DNA from: Palleronia sp. THAF1 | GTDB taxonomy: Bacteria > Pseudomonadota > Alphaproteobacteria > Rhodobacterales > Rhodobacteraceae | Length of the DNA stretch: 64,000 bases | NCBI RefSeq assembly: GCF_009363795.1 | Contig: NZ_CP045420.1 | Span: 2,027,001-2,091,000, forward strand | Direction: 5' to 3' | Part shown: in pieces, positions 35,632-43,882 of the stretch | How the letters are laid out: each line of letters begins with the position of its first letter | How positions within the stretch are numbered: position 1 is the stretch's first letter | Made by a program: the position numbers and the translations under genes | The notes under the pieces: generated by a model | Seen by the model: only the letters and a program-made list of their open reading frames with translations | What the model was told of the DNA's origin: nothing | Databases searched by the model: none

Positions 35632-36519
35632 TCAATGGGTGCTTGGGGCAGCGTCTTGGCCGCCAGAGACATCACGGTCGAGATACAGATCCTCGGACGC
35701 CGGGCCTTCGCGCCACTCCAGATACGAGCGGTAGAAGAAGGCCACGCCCTGCAGGAAGATCATGCCGCAGAAGGCGACGAGCAGCACCTTGAACAGGAAG
35801 TATGCGTTGAACCCGTTGGGCGAAAACCCGATGGTTTCCACGTTCCAGCGCAGGATCGTCGCCTTGCGCAGCATCAGGTCCAGCTGGTCAGAGGCCGACA
35901 CCTTGGGCGTCACCAAGTGTCGCCACATGAAGTACCACGCATACATCCAGATCAGCGTGGCCATCGGCAGCACGAAGACCAGCGCACCCACCATGTCGAT
36001 GATCTTCTTGGTGGAATAGGACACCGGCGCGTAGATCAGGTCGACCCGCACGTGGCCCTTTTGAACAAAGGTGTAGGCGCAGCACAGCGTCACGACGATG
36101 GCGTTGTACAGCTTTAGCTCTTCGGACCACCACGACACATCCGCCGAAAACGGGGTGCCGAAGCCGATGCCGATCTGTGCCGAGGCGAAAATGCGCTGGC
36201 TGAAGATGATGATGATCTGTTGCAGCACCATCAGCAGCCCCGCCCATGCGCAGACGCGGCCCACGGTGTTGGCGAAGCCTTCCAGTACGCGCACCGCGAC
36301 CCACAGAATCGCGTGGCGCCACATGCCGATGGCGGTAAAGATGATCAGGAGCGTCAGGACGACGAAGAAGAACTCAACCGAACCGCCATAGTAGATGAAG
36401 CGGACAAGAGACTCTCCGTTCGACCAGTCCAGCCACAGGTGCGGCTGCGCAATGGCTTGTGCCACACGCCAGAACGACAGCATGATGTTACTGCCTAGCC
36501 AGACGATGAAGTCGAGCAC
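35632..36519 (-). CDS. dctQ: TRAP transporter small permease (DctQ), long form
   Basis: 295 aa with GTG start behind GGGGGGAGGG. Four core helices of DctQ are preceded by two extra N-terminal hydrophobic segments (WLGSNIMLSFWRVAQAI and VEFFFVVLTLLIIFTAIGMW), which explains the length over the typical 160-200 aa. Bridges the binding protein and DctM. Sits 16 bp upstream of dctM. Confidence 0.85.
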   Translation of the reverse strand: MLDFIVWLGSNIMLSFWRVAQAIAQPHLWLDWSNGESLVRFIYYGGSVEFFFVVLTLLIIFTAIGMWRHAILWVAVRVLEGFANTVGRVCAWAGLLMVLQQIIIIFSQRIFASAQIGIGFGTPFSADVSWWSEELKLYNAIVVTLCCAYTFVQKGHVRVDLIYAPVSYSTKKIIDMVGALVFVLPMATLIWMYAWYFMWRHLVTPKVSASDQLDLMLRKATILRWNVETIGFSPNGFNAYFLFKVLLVAFCGMIFLQGVAFFYRSYLEWREGPASEDLYLDRDVSGGQDAAPSTH

Positions 36520-36620
36520 GGCGTCCCTCCCCCCGATATGGCCTGCCGGTTGGTCCGGCTCTGGCCTTTAAACGCTCTCCGCCCGCATCGGGCGAAGAGC
36601 AGGTTTGTCAAAAAGTGCGA

Positions 36621-37706
36621 TCAGCCGCCCATGACGCGGTCACGCTGGGCGCGATACGCGCCCTCGGACCGTTGCAGCCAACCCGAAGAGCTGCGCAGCG
36701 ACTCGTTCACGGAAGACCGGATGTCGGCGAAGATCGTATCGTCCATGTAGCCGTCCAGCACCTCGGACGAGGCCTGACCGAAGGCGTCCCACACGGTGTC
36801 GGGGAACTCGGACAGCTGCACGCCAGCGGACTGCAAGCGCTGCAGCGCTGCACCGTTGTTCGACAAGAACTGGGCGAGGTTCCACTGGTGGCCTTCCAGC
36901 GCGGCGTTCTTGATGATCGCTTGCTGGCCCGGCGTCAGGCTGTCGTAGACTTCGCGGTTGGTGGCGACGGACAGGCCCGCGCCAGGCTCGTGGAAACCCG
37001 CGGTGTAGTAGATCTTGGTGATCTCCTGGAAGCCGGCCTTCTCGTCGGCCCAGGGACCGATCCACTCGGTGCCGTCGATCGCACCGGACGACAGCGCCTG
37101 ATACACTTCGGCACCGGGGATGTTCTGGACCGATGCCCCCAACTTGCCCAGCGCCTCGCCACCCAGACCGGGCATGCGGAAGCGCAGGCCGTTGAAGTCG
37201 TCGGGGCCGGTGATCTCGTTGCGGAACCAACCGCCTGCCTGAGCACCGGTGTTGCCGCCGAGGAAGGACTTGAGGCCGAAGATCTCGCCCAGTTGGTCAT
37301 GGGCTTCCATGCCACCGTCGAAGTAATACCAGTTGACCAGTTCTTGCGCCGACATACCGAAAGGCACGGCGGTGAAGAACGCATAGGCCGGGTGCTGGCC
37401 GACGAAGTAATAGTCGGCACCGTGGTACATGTCGGCCTGACCAGAGGTCACGGCGTCGAACACTTCGAACGCGCCGACAAGCTCACCGGCGGCCTTGAGA
37501 TCGACGGTCAGGTTGCCATCGGACATCTCGCCGATGGCGTCGGCGACGTGCTGCGCGCTGTCATGCACACCGGCAAGACCGCGGCCCCAGGTCGTGACCA
37601 TGGTCAGCGTGCGCTTGCCTTGCGCATAGGCCGGAGCGGCAAGGGTGGTGGCAGCGGCGGCGGAACCGCCCAGCGCGGATGTGCGCAGGAATGAACGACG
37701 ATCCAT
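36621..37706 (-). CDS. dctP: TakP-family TRAP substrate-binding protein (copy 1)
   Basis: 361 aa. Tat signal MDRRSFLRTSALGGSAAAAT. The fold has the TakP landmarks AGELVGAFEVFDAVTSGQAD, GGNTGAQAGGWFRNEI and DGTEWIGPWADEKAGF, the last near the ligand carboxylate site. TakP of Rhodobacter sphaeroides binds alpha-keto acids, so a keto acid or similar organic acid is likely. Starts from the ATG with GGAGGATAAAC upstream. Followed by dctQ and dctM. Confidence 0.9.
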   Translation of the reverse strand: MDRRSFLRTSALGGSAAAATTLAAPAYAQGKRTLTMVTTWGRGLAGVHDSAQHVADAIGEMSDGNLTVDLKAAGELVGAFEVFDAVTSGQADMYHGADYYFVGQHPAYAFFTAVPFGMSAQELVNWYYFDGGMEAHDQLGEIFGLKSFLGGNTGAQAGGWFRNEITGPDDFNGLRFRMPGLGGEALGKLGASVQNIPGAEVYQALSSGAIDGTEWIGPWADEKAGFQEITKIYYTAGFHEPGAGLSVATNREVYDSLTPGQQAIIKNAALEGHQWNLAQFLSNNGAALQRLQSAGVQLSEFPDTVWDAFGQASSEVLDGYMDDTIFADIRSSVNESLRSSSGWLQRSEGAYRAQRDRVMGG

Positions 37707-37824
37707 CAAGTTTATCCTCCCGAAGTGTCCCCCGTTGATCGGGTGGACATGTGTTTGAGTGCCGCGAACCTAGCGATCCGAGCCGAGGGATGGAACATTA
37801 AAAAATGTGCAGCATTTACTTAAT

Positions 37825-37848
37825 CGGGCCACGCCGATGGGCGGCCCG
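37825..37848. terminator. Hairpin between the two dctP copies
   Basis: Six-bp stem CGGGCC/GGCCCG enclosing 12 nt. The T-run (GTTTTTC) follows on the plus strand, whereas both flanking genes run on the minus strand, where it is preceded by A's. It may still attenuate readthrough from the upstream dctP copy or be a 3' stabiliser. Confidence 0.4.
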
Positions 37849-37872
37849 TTTTTCTACGTCAAACCGCCAAGA

Positions 37873-38949
37873 TCATATCCCAAGGATGCGGTCTCGCTGG
37901 GTGGCGTAGGCTCGTTCGGACGTCTCGATCCAAGCGGCGCTGTCGCGCATGGACGCCTGATAGCTATCGAGGATCTTCGCATACAGAGGATCGTCGCGAT
38001 ACTGTTCCAACACCTCTTGGCTGGCGCTGCCGAAGGCATCCCAGACCGCATCCGGGAACGACAATATCTGCACGCCCTGTGTCTGCAGACGGCCAAGAGC
38101 CGCCGCATTGTTCTTCATGAACAGCGACAGTGTATACATGTTGCCGGCCATGGCGGTCTGCTCGATCACGGCCTGCTGGCCGGGCGTCAGGCTTTCGAAC
38201 GTCTCCAGATTCACGGCTAGCGTCAGCGCGGGACCGGGTTCGTGGAAACCGGCGGTGTAGTAGTAATCCGCGATCTCCTGGAAGCCTGCTGCCTCGTCCG
38301 CCCACGGTCCGATCCATTCGGTTCCGTCGATGGCGCCGCTGGACAGGGCTTGATAAACCTCACCGCCCGGCAGGTTCTGAACCGAGGCGCCCAACTTGCC
38401 CAGCACCTCTGCCCCTTGCCCGGGCATGCGGAAGCGCAAACCCCGGAAATCCTCTGGCGCGTTGATCTCCTTGTTGAACCAGCCGCCCGACTGCGGGCCG
38501 GTATTGCCCGCCAGAAAGGACTTCAGCCCGAAGATCGACGCCAGTTCGTTGTGCAGCTCGTGGCCGTCGCCGTGGTAGTACCAGTTGTTCAGCTCCTGCG
38601 CTGTCATGCCGAAGGGCACGGTGGCAAAGAACGGGAACGCCGGGTGCTGACCAGAGAAGTAGTAGTCGGCGGCGTGATACATGTCGGCCTGTCCGGCGGT
38701 CACGGCGTCGAAGCTTTCAAACGCACCGACAAGCTCGCCAGCGGCGCGGTAGTCCACCGTCAACTGTCCGTCAGTCATCGCGGTGATGCGATCGGCAGCG
38801 AAAGTCGCGCTGTCGTCGACACCCGCCAGACCTCGGCCCCAGGTGGACACCATCGTCAGCGTGCGATTGCCCTGCGCATACAGCGGCGCGGCTAGACCGG
38901 TGGCTGCCGTGCCAAGCGCGGCCGTGCGAATAAATTGTCTACGTTTCAT
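37873..38949 (-). CDS. dctP: TakP-family TRAP substrate-binding protein (copy 2)
   Basis: 358 aa, Tat signal MKRRQFIRTAALGTAATGL. By eye it is well over half identical to the dctP copy downstream, with matching blocks WGRGLAGV-DSA, AGELVGAFESFDAVTAGQAD and SSGAIDGTEWIGPWADE, so the pair is a tandem duplication. Differences cluster near the ligand-contact loops and C-terminus, which suggests a shifted ligand preference with the shared DctQM. A 167-bp spacer, containing a hairpin, lies between the copies. Confidence 0.9.
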   Translation of the reverse strand: MKRRQFIRTAALGTAATGLAAPLYAQGNRTLTMVSTWGRGLAGVDDSATFAADRITAMTDGQLTVDYRAAGELVGAFESFDAVTAGQADMYHAADYYFSGQHPAFPFFATVPFGMTAQELNNWYYHGDGHELHNELASIFGLKSFLAGNTGPQSGGWFNKEINAPEDFRGLRFRMPGQGAEVLGKLGASVQNLPGGEVYQALSSGAIDGTEWIGPWADEAAGFQEIADYYYTAGFHEPGPALTLAVNLETFESLTPGQQAVIEQTAMAGNMYTLSLFMKNNAAALGRLQTQGVQILSFPDAVWDAFGSASQEVLEQYRDDPLYAKILDSYQASMRDSAAWIETSERAYATQRDRILGI

Positions 38950-38973
38950 ACTTATTCCTCCTCGTTACGAAAA

Positions 38974-38997
38974 CGCCCCGCGACGGATCGCGGGGCG
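38974..38997 (-). terminator. Rho-independent terminator of the YihY/BrkB gene
   Basis: Nine-bp perfect stem CGCCCCGCG/CGCGGGGCG with a 6-nt loop, followed on the minus strand by TTTTCG. It lies about 50 bp after the stop of the gene at 39045 and ahead of dctP copy 2. Confidence 0.75.
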
Positions 38998-39044
38998 GTT
39001 CTGATACGGAATTGAAAGCAGAGCGTGGACCGAATGGAAAGCGG

Positions 39045-39863
39045 TCACTTTTGCGGATCACTCGCCCGCATCTTGGCCACCACGCCGCCCAGCAGGACGA
39101 TCAGCGCCGAGATCCATAGCCACATCAGCAGGATCACCACTCCGCCCAAGGCACCGAATGTCTCTTGATACGACCCGAAAAGGCGCACGTAGACGGCGAA
39201 CGCGGCCGTCCCGATAATCCACAACACGCAGGCCAACGCAGCGCCCGGCAGGATCGCCGACCAAGAGGTGTGCGAAACGGGCGCCAGCCTGTAGGTCAAC
39301 CCGATCCCCAACGCCGCGATGATCAGCAGGATCGGCCACCGCGCCGCACTTACCAACCACTCGGTATCCGACGCCAATGGAAGCCATCCCAGCACGATCG
39401 GGACGACAACGGCGACCGCGACGCACAGAAGAACCCCGATCAGCAATCCCAGAGTAAGGCCCACGCGCAGCAGCGTCTGTTTGACCATGCCGCGCTCGTC
39501 CTTCTTTTCGTAGATGATGTTCAGACCGTCGATGATCGCCTGCATCCCCTTGGAAGCGGAATAGATCGTCAGCAACAAACCGACGCCCGCCAGCAGCCCC
39601 AGACCGTCGGAGTCGCTACCCGCAACCTGGCTGGCCTGACCGCTGATGATATCGGCGGCAGCGCTGGGCAGCACGTCGTCCAAAGTGGAAAGCGTATCGA
39701 CCACCTGTGCGGGGTCAGTAAACAGCCCGGCAATGGCCATCAGTGCGCCGATCGCGGGAAACAGGGCAAGCAAACCGTAGAAGGCCACACCCGCCGCCAC
39801 CAGCATAAGGCGCTTCTCGTCCATTTCGTTGTAGATATACTTGCCAGCGGCGATCACGCCCAT
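39045..39863 (-). CDS. YihY/BrkB-family inner-membrane protein
   Basis: 272 aa with six hydrophobic segments and family motifs AAGVAFYGLLALFPAIGALM, LTIYSASKGMQAIIDGLN and LGGVVILLMWLWISALIVLL. Family members were once thought to be RNase BN; their function remains unsettled. A single-gene transcript with its own terminator. GGAGA lies before the ATG. Confidence 0.85.
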   Translation of the reverse strand: MGVIAAGKYIYNEMDEKRLMLVAAGVAFYGLLALFPAIGALMAIAGLFTDPAQVVDTLSTLDDVLPSAAADIISGQASQVAGSDSDGLGLLAGVGLLLTIYSASKGMQAIIDGLNIIYEKKDERGMVKQTLLRVGLTLGLLIGVLLCVAVAVVVPIVLGWLPLASDTEWLVSAARWPILLIIAALGIGLTYRLAPVSHTSWSAILPGAALACVLWIIGTAAFAVYVRLFGSYQETFGALGGVVILLMWLWISALIVLLGGVVAKMRASDPQK

Positions 39864-40058
39864 TGTCGTCTCCTATCCGTTCAACTGACGAACACGTGAC
39901 CCCCTTGCCTGTTCCCGATTGCGAAATACGCGTTCAAGCTTAGCCAGACGAAACTTTCGTTCGCCCAATCACGCATCCGCGACATTTTTCTCCGCCAAAC
40001 ACGGTTGACCCCGCCCGCGCAGCCCCTTAACGCTCGGATCATTGAATTGGAGAACGTG

Positions 40059-40100
40059 ATGCCCCTTCTAGTAGTCAGGCCAGACAGGCGCACCGGGTAG
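40059..40100 (+). CDS. ilvB leader peptide (Leu-Leu-Val-Val)
   Basis: Thirteen codons, MPLLVVRPDRRTG, with GGAG 6 bp upstream. The consecutive CTT CTA GTA GTC codons for leucine and valine match the products of the pathway downstream, the hallmark of translation-coupled attenuation. A short CCGGG/CCCGG hairpin overlaps its end (pause structure), then an intrinsic terminator and ilvB follow. Confidence 0.8.
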   Translation: MPLLVVRPDRRTG

Positions 40101-40126
40101 ACGCCCGGACCAGTTTTCCATGACGC

Positions 40127-40155
40127 GCCCCCGACCTGATCCTCGGGGGCTTTTT
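40127..40155 (+). terminator. ilvB attenuator
   Basis: Perfect 8-bp stem GCCCCCGA/TCGGGGGC with an 8-nt loop and an immediate TTTTT run, 32 bp before the ilvB ATG and 26 bp after the Leu/Val-rich leader peptide. Structure and order fit branched-chain amino acid attenuation. Confidence 0.8.
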
Positions 40156-40187
40156 GTTGGCGCGGACGCGCAAAGCGGAGAAGACCC

Positions 40188-41942
40188 ATGACGAAGCCCA
40201 TCACCGGCGCACAGATGGTTGTTCAGGCCCTGAAGGATCAGGGTGTGGACGTGGTATTCGGCTATCCCGGCGGCGCGGTGCTGCCGATCTATGACGAGAT
40301 CTTCCTGCAAAACGAGATCAAGCACGTTCTCGTCCGTCATGAACAGGCCGCCGTTCATGCCGCCGAAGGTTACGCCCGTTCGACCGGCAAGGTGGGTGTG
40401 GCGCTGGTGACCTCTGGCCCCGGTGCGACGAATGCCGTCACCGGCCTGACAGATGCGCTGATGGACTCGATCCCGATCATCGTGCTGTCGGGCCAGGTTC
40501 CGACCTTCATGATCGGTAACGACGCGTTCCAAGAGGCCGATACCGTCGGCATCACCCGCCCCTGCACCAAGCACAACTGGCTGGTGAAAGAGACCGACGC
40601 GCTGTCCGGCACCATCCACGAGGCGTTCCACGTCGCCCGCTCGGGCCGTCCCGGTCCCGTTCTGGTGGACATCCCCAAGGACGTTCAGTTCGCCGCCGGC
40701 ACCTATACGACGCGCGAAAAGGCCAACACATCGCGTTACCAGCCAAAGGTCAAAGGCGATCCCGCGATGATCGAAGAGCTGGCGGACGCCATCGCCAAGG
40801 CCAAGCGCCCGATCATCTATTCAGGTGGCGGCGTCATCAATTCCGGGCCAGCGGCCAGCCAATTGCTGCGCGAACTTGTGGCCGAGACGGGCTTCCCCAT
40901 CACATCGACCCTGATGGGTCTGGGGGCCTACCCCGCGTCCGGCGACAATTGGCTGGGCATGCTGGGAATGCACGGCACCTATGAAGCCAACCTGTCGATG
41001 CACGGCTGCGACCTGATGATCAACATCGGCGCCCGTTTCGACGACCGCATCACCGGCCGCACGCAGGACTTCAGCCCAAACTCGCGCAAGGCGCACATCG
41101 ACATCGACCCCAGCTCGATCAACAAGGTCATCCACGTCGAGATGCCGATCATCGGCGACGTGGCGCATGTGCTGGAAGACCTGCTGCGCATCTGGAAAGC
41201 CAAGGGCCGCAAGACCCAAGGCGACGCCGTGAAGAAGTGGTGGGCGCAGATCGAGGAGTGGCGCGCGATAAACTGCCTTGGCTTCACCAACTCGGACAAG
41301 GTCATCAAGCCCCAGCACGCGCTGGAACGGCTGGAAGCGCTGACGAAGGACCGGGACCGCTACATCTGCACCGAGGTCGGACAGCACCAGATGTGGGCCG
41401 CGCAATACCTTGGGTTCGAGGATCCGAACCGCTGGATGACATCCGGCGGGCTAGGCACCATGGGTTACGGCCAACCGGCAGCGATGGGCGTGCAGATGGC
41501 GCACCCCGACGCGCTGGTCATCAACGTGGCGGGCGAAGCGTCTTGGCTGATGAACATGCAGGAAATGGGCACGATGGTGCAGTATCACATGCCCGTGAAG
41601 CAGTTCATCTTGAACAACGAGCGTCTTGGCATGGTGCGTCAGTGGCAGGAACTGCTGCATGGTGAGCGCTACAGCCAGTCCTGGTCCGAAGCCCTGCCCG
41701 ATTTCGTGAAGCTGGCGGAGGCCTTCGGCGCCAAGGGTATCCAATGCTCTGACCCAGCCGATCTGGACGACGCGATCATGGAGATGCTGAACCACGATGG
41801 CCCGGTCATTTTCGATTGTCTGGTAGAGAAGCACGAGAACTGCTTCCCCATGATCCCGTCGGGCGAGCCGCACAACAAGATGCTGCTTGCGAATGCCGAT
41901 ACGCAGGGGCAGATCACCGCTCCGGGCGCGGTGCTGGTCTAG
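40188..41942 (+). CDS. ilvB: Acetolactate synthase large subunit
   Basis: 584 aa ThDP enzyme making acetolactate or acetohydroxybutyrate, the first common step to valine, leucine and isoleucine. N-terminal GYPGGAVLPIYDEIF with the catalytic Glu in LVRHEQAAVHAAEGYAR; the ThDP/Mg motif reads AGEASWLMNMQEMGT, with GEAS in place of the more usual GDGS/GDAS, as seen in alphaproteobacterial relatives; FILNNERLGMVRQWQ follows. Downstream ilvN after a repeat element. Controlled by the leader attenuator. Confidence 0.95.
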   Translation: MTKPITGAQMVVQALKDQGVDVVFGYPGGAVLPIYDEIFLQNEIKHVLVRHEQAAVHAAEGYARSTGKVGVALVTSGPGATNAVTGLTDALMDSIPIIVLSGQVPTFMIGNDAFQEADTVGITRPCTKHNWLVKETDALSGTIHEAFHVARSGRPGPVLVDIPKDVQFAAGTYTTREKANTSRYQPKVKGDPAMIEELADAIAKAKRPIIYSGGGVINSGPAASQLLRELVAETGFPITSTLMGLGAYPASGDNWLGMLGMHGTYEANLSMHGCDLMINIGARFDDRITGRTQDFSPNSRKAHIDIDPSSINKVIHVEMPIIGDVAHVLEDLLRIWKAKGRKTQGDAVKKWWAQIEEWRAINCLGFTNSDKVIKPQHALERLEALTKDRDRYICTEVGQHQMWAAQYLGFEDPNRWMTSGGLGTMGYGQPAAMGVQMAHPDALVINVAGEASWLMNMQEMGTMVQYHMPVKQFILNNERLGMVRQWQELLHGERYSQSWSEALPDFVKLAEAFGAKGIQCSDPADLDDAIMEMLNHDGPVIFDCLVEKHENCFPMIPSGEPHNKMLLANADTQGQITAPGAVLV

Positions 41943-41951
41943 GCGGACGGA

Positions 41952-42001
41952 CCGGGGGCGCGGCCCCCGGACCCCCGAGGTATTTTCGGAACGATGAAGG
42001 G
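41952..42001. repeat. GC palindrome plus GGTATTTTCGGAACGATGAAG element between ilvB and ilvN
   Basis: CCGGGGGC-gcg-GCCCCCGG is a perfect 8-bp stem, followed by ACCCCCGAGG and TATTTTCGGAACGATGAAG. The tail is related to the TATTT...AAAG motif seen elsewhere in this window. Position inside an operon suggests an intergenic repeat or processing hairpin, not a terminator, since no T-run follows the stem. Confidence 0.6.
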
Positions 42002-42031
42002 GGCCGGTCGCGCCCCGAAGGGAGACGCAGG

Positions 42032-42589
42032 ATGACTGCACTGAATATCAAGAAAGGTGCCTCGAAGCACTCTGCCTACGATCTGCGCGATCCGAACGCC
42101 GACGTTATCGAACGGCACACGCTGGCCATCATCGTCGACAACGAAGCAGGCGTTCTGGCGCGAGTGATCGGCTTGTTCTCCGGCCGTGGCTACAACATCG
42201 AAAGCCTGACGGTGGCCGAAATCGACCACACCGGTCACACCAGCCGCATCACCATCGTCACCACCGGCACGCCTGCGGTGATCGAGCAGATCAAGGCCCA
42301 GCTTGGCAGGATCGTGCCGGTCCACGAGGTTCACGACCTAACGGTCGAAGGCGCATCGGTGGAGCGCGAACTGGCGCTGTTCAAAGTGGCGGGGGACGGC
42401 GACAAGCGGGTCGAGGCCTTGCGTCTCGCGGATATCTTCCGCGCGAACGTTGTTGATTCAACGCTGGAAAACTTCACCTTCGAGATCACCGGCAGCCCGG
42501 AAAAGATCGATGCCTTCGCCGATCTCATGCGACCCCTCGGTCTGTCGGAAATGGCCCGGACAGGTGTGGCGGCACTCGCGCGGGGCTAG
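42032..42589 (+). CDS. ilvN: Acetolactate synthase small (regulatory) subunit
   Basis: 185 aa. N-terminal ACT domain with HTLAIIVDNEAGVLARVIGL and GRGYNIESLTVAEID, the valine-binding regulatory site, and the C-terminal ALS_ss domain with FRANVVDSTLENFTFEITG. GAAGGGAG precedes the ATG. Confers feedback control on IlvB. Confidence 0.95.
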   Translation: MTALNIKKGASKHSAYDLRDPNADVIERHTLAIIVDNEAGVLARVIGLFSGRGYNIESLTVAEIDHTGHTSRITIVTTGTPAVIEQIKAQLGRIVPVHEVHDLTVEGASVERELALFKVAGDGDKRVEALRLADIFRANVVDSTLENFTFEITGSPEKIDAFADLMRPLGLSEMARTGVAALARG

Positions 42590-42596
42590 AACGACA

Positions 42597-42640
42597 TCGC
42601 CCCCCGCACGGATCATCGGGCGAGGGGCGAAGGCATTTTT
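42597..42640 (+). terminator. Terminator after ilvN
   Basis: TCGCCCC (42597-42603) pairs with GGGGCGA (42624-42630), followed by AGGCATTTTT. It lies 8 bp after the ilvN stop and before the convergent EF-hand gene. Confidence 0.6.
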
Positions 42641-42657
42641 CCGTCAGGGCGTCCAGA

Positions 42658-42948
42658 TCAGTCGTCGGTGCCGGAGTCGGTTTGGAAACCGTCGGTCGGC
42701 TCGGCGATCTGTTCTACGGGCGACTCGTTTGTGTAGCCGTCTTCCATGAACCGCATCTGCTCATCGGGGTTGAGTAGACCGTCGGCATCACCGTCGTATT
42801 CATCGAACTGCTGCTGGGTCAGGCCCTCGTTCATACCAGCCATTGTCGGGTAGTCGAACACGGCCTCTCGGTTCGGGTTGTTGTCCTGCGCAAAGCTTGC
42901 GCCGGCGGTCAGGGCAGAAATGGCGAACACAGTTGCAATCGTCTTCAT
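42658..42948 (-). CDS. Small secreted EF-hand protein
   Basis: 96 aa with a signal peptide ending SFAQ. One canonical EF-hand loop, DGDADGLLNPDE, has acidic or carbonyl ligands at positions 1, 3, 5, 9 (Asn) and 12 (Glu). The rest is acidic. It would bind calcium, or possibly a lanthanide, in the periplasm. It lies 74 bp downstream of the orphan permease at 43023 on the same strand, at the edge of the PQQ-alcohol island. Not lanmodulin: only one loop and no proline at loop position 2. Confidence 0.75.
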   Translation of the reverse strand: MKTIATVFAISALTAGASFAQDNNPNREAVFDYPTMAGMNEGLTQQQFDEYDGDADGLLNPDEQMRFMEDGYTNESPVEQIAEPTDGFQTDSGTDD

Positions 42949-43022
42949 CGGGTAACTCCTGTTACGTTCAGTCCCGTTATGGGGATCGGCAGGTCAACAG
43001 GCAACTTCCCTGTAAGTTTCCT

Positions 43023-43796
43023 TCATCCCGCGACCACGGTTCGCCGCCAATGCGTGGTCCGACGCTCCCATTGTTGCAGGATAAGATACTCTATCGCCAG
43101 CATCACGCCCACGAAGGACAGCGAGTAGGCCAACACATACCCGACCTCGAACAGTTGAAAATATAGGTGAATCTGGAAGCCGACCCCGTTCGAACGGCCC
43201 AGGAACTCGACCACCAAGACGATCTTCCAGATGATCGCCAGCCCGTTGCGCGTGCTGGCCGCGACGAAGGGCCAGAGCTGCGGCATGATGACATGGGCAA
43301 GCCGCGCACCCCGCGACATGCGAAATGCGCGGGACATATCCGTCAGCTTCGGGTCCAGCGCCCAGACACCTTCGCGGATGTTGACCGCGACCATGGCCGA
43401 CTTGTTCACGCAGATCGCTGTGATCGCCGCGACCTCGTTCAGCCCGATCCACAGGTAGCACAGCACGATCACCACCAGTGCGGGCACGTTCAACGCCACC
43501 ACCACCCATGGCCCGAACCAGCGGTTCAGCGCCGGAACCAAGCCCAACGCCAGCCCGATGATCATTCCCACCGCCATGGCGATGGAAAAGCCCATGACCA
43601 CGCGGAACAGCGTCCAGCCCATGTGGAACCACAGCTCTCCGGTGGAGGCCTCGGCTGCTGCAATCTGCGCTACCTCCCACGGGCCTGGCAGGATCTCTGG
43701 GTCCGCCGACAGCCACGCGGCAAAGACCCACAGTCCGACCAGCCCCACAAGAGACAGGATCAGCGTCTGGGCATCGGGATCGCGGGGGTTCGTCAT
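43023..43796 (-). CDS. NitT/TauT-type ABC permease (orphan)
   Basis: 257 aa with about six helices, periplasmic start LPGPWEVAQ and the coupling loop SRAFRMSRGARLAHVIMPQLWPFVAAS. It has no ATPase or binding protein beside it. The ATPase and binding protein of the same transporter class at 56919-58565 lack a permease, so the three probably form one transporter. Divergent from the NosR-like gene across 86 bp. Confidence 0.85.
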   Translation of the reverse strand: MTNPRDPDAQTLILSLVGLVGLWVFAAWLSADPEILPGPWEVAQIAAAEASTGELWFHMGWTLFRVVMGFSIAMAVGMIIGLALGLVPALNRWFGPWVVVALNVPALVVIVLCYLWIGLNEVAAITAICVNKSAMVAVNIREGVWALDPKLTDMSRAFRMSRGARLAHVIMPQLWPFVAASTRNGLAIIWKIVLVVEFLGRSNGVGFQIHLYFQLFEVGYVLAYSLSFVGVMLAIEYLILQQWERRTTHWRRTVVAG

Positions 43797-43882
43797 GCGG
43801 CCAGAGTGCGCGCCCCGCGCGCCCGCCGCATCGCGACCTTCGTCCCATATTTAAGGCGCCTGCGGCTTTCTATCGTTTCGGC

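Noticed and set aside
37825-37848. Strong terminator for dctP copy 2
   Set aside because: The T-run is on the strand opposite to transcription, so it is listed only as a hairpin of uncertain role.
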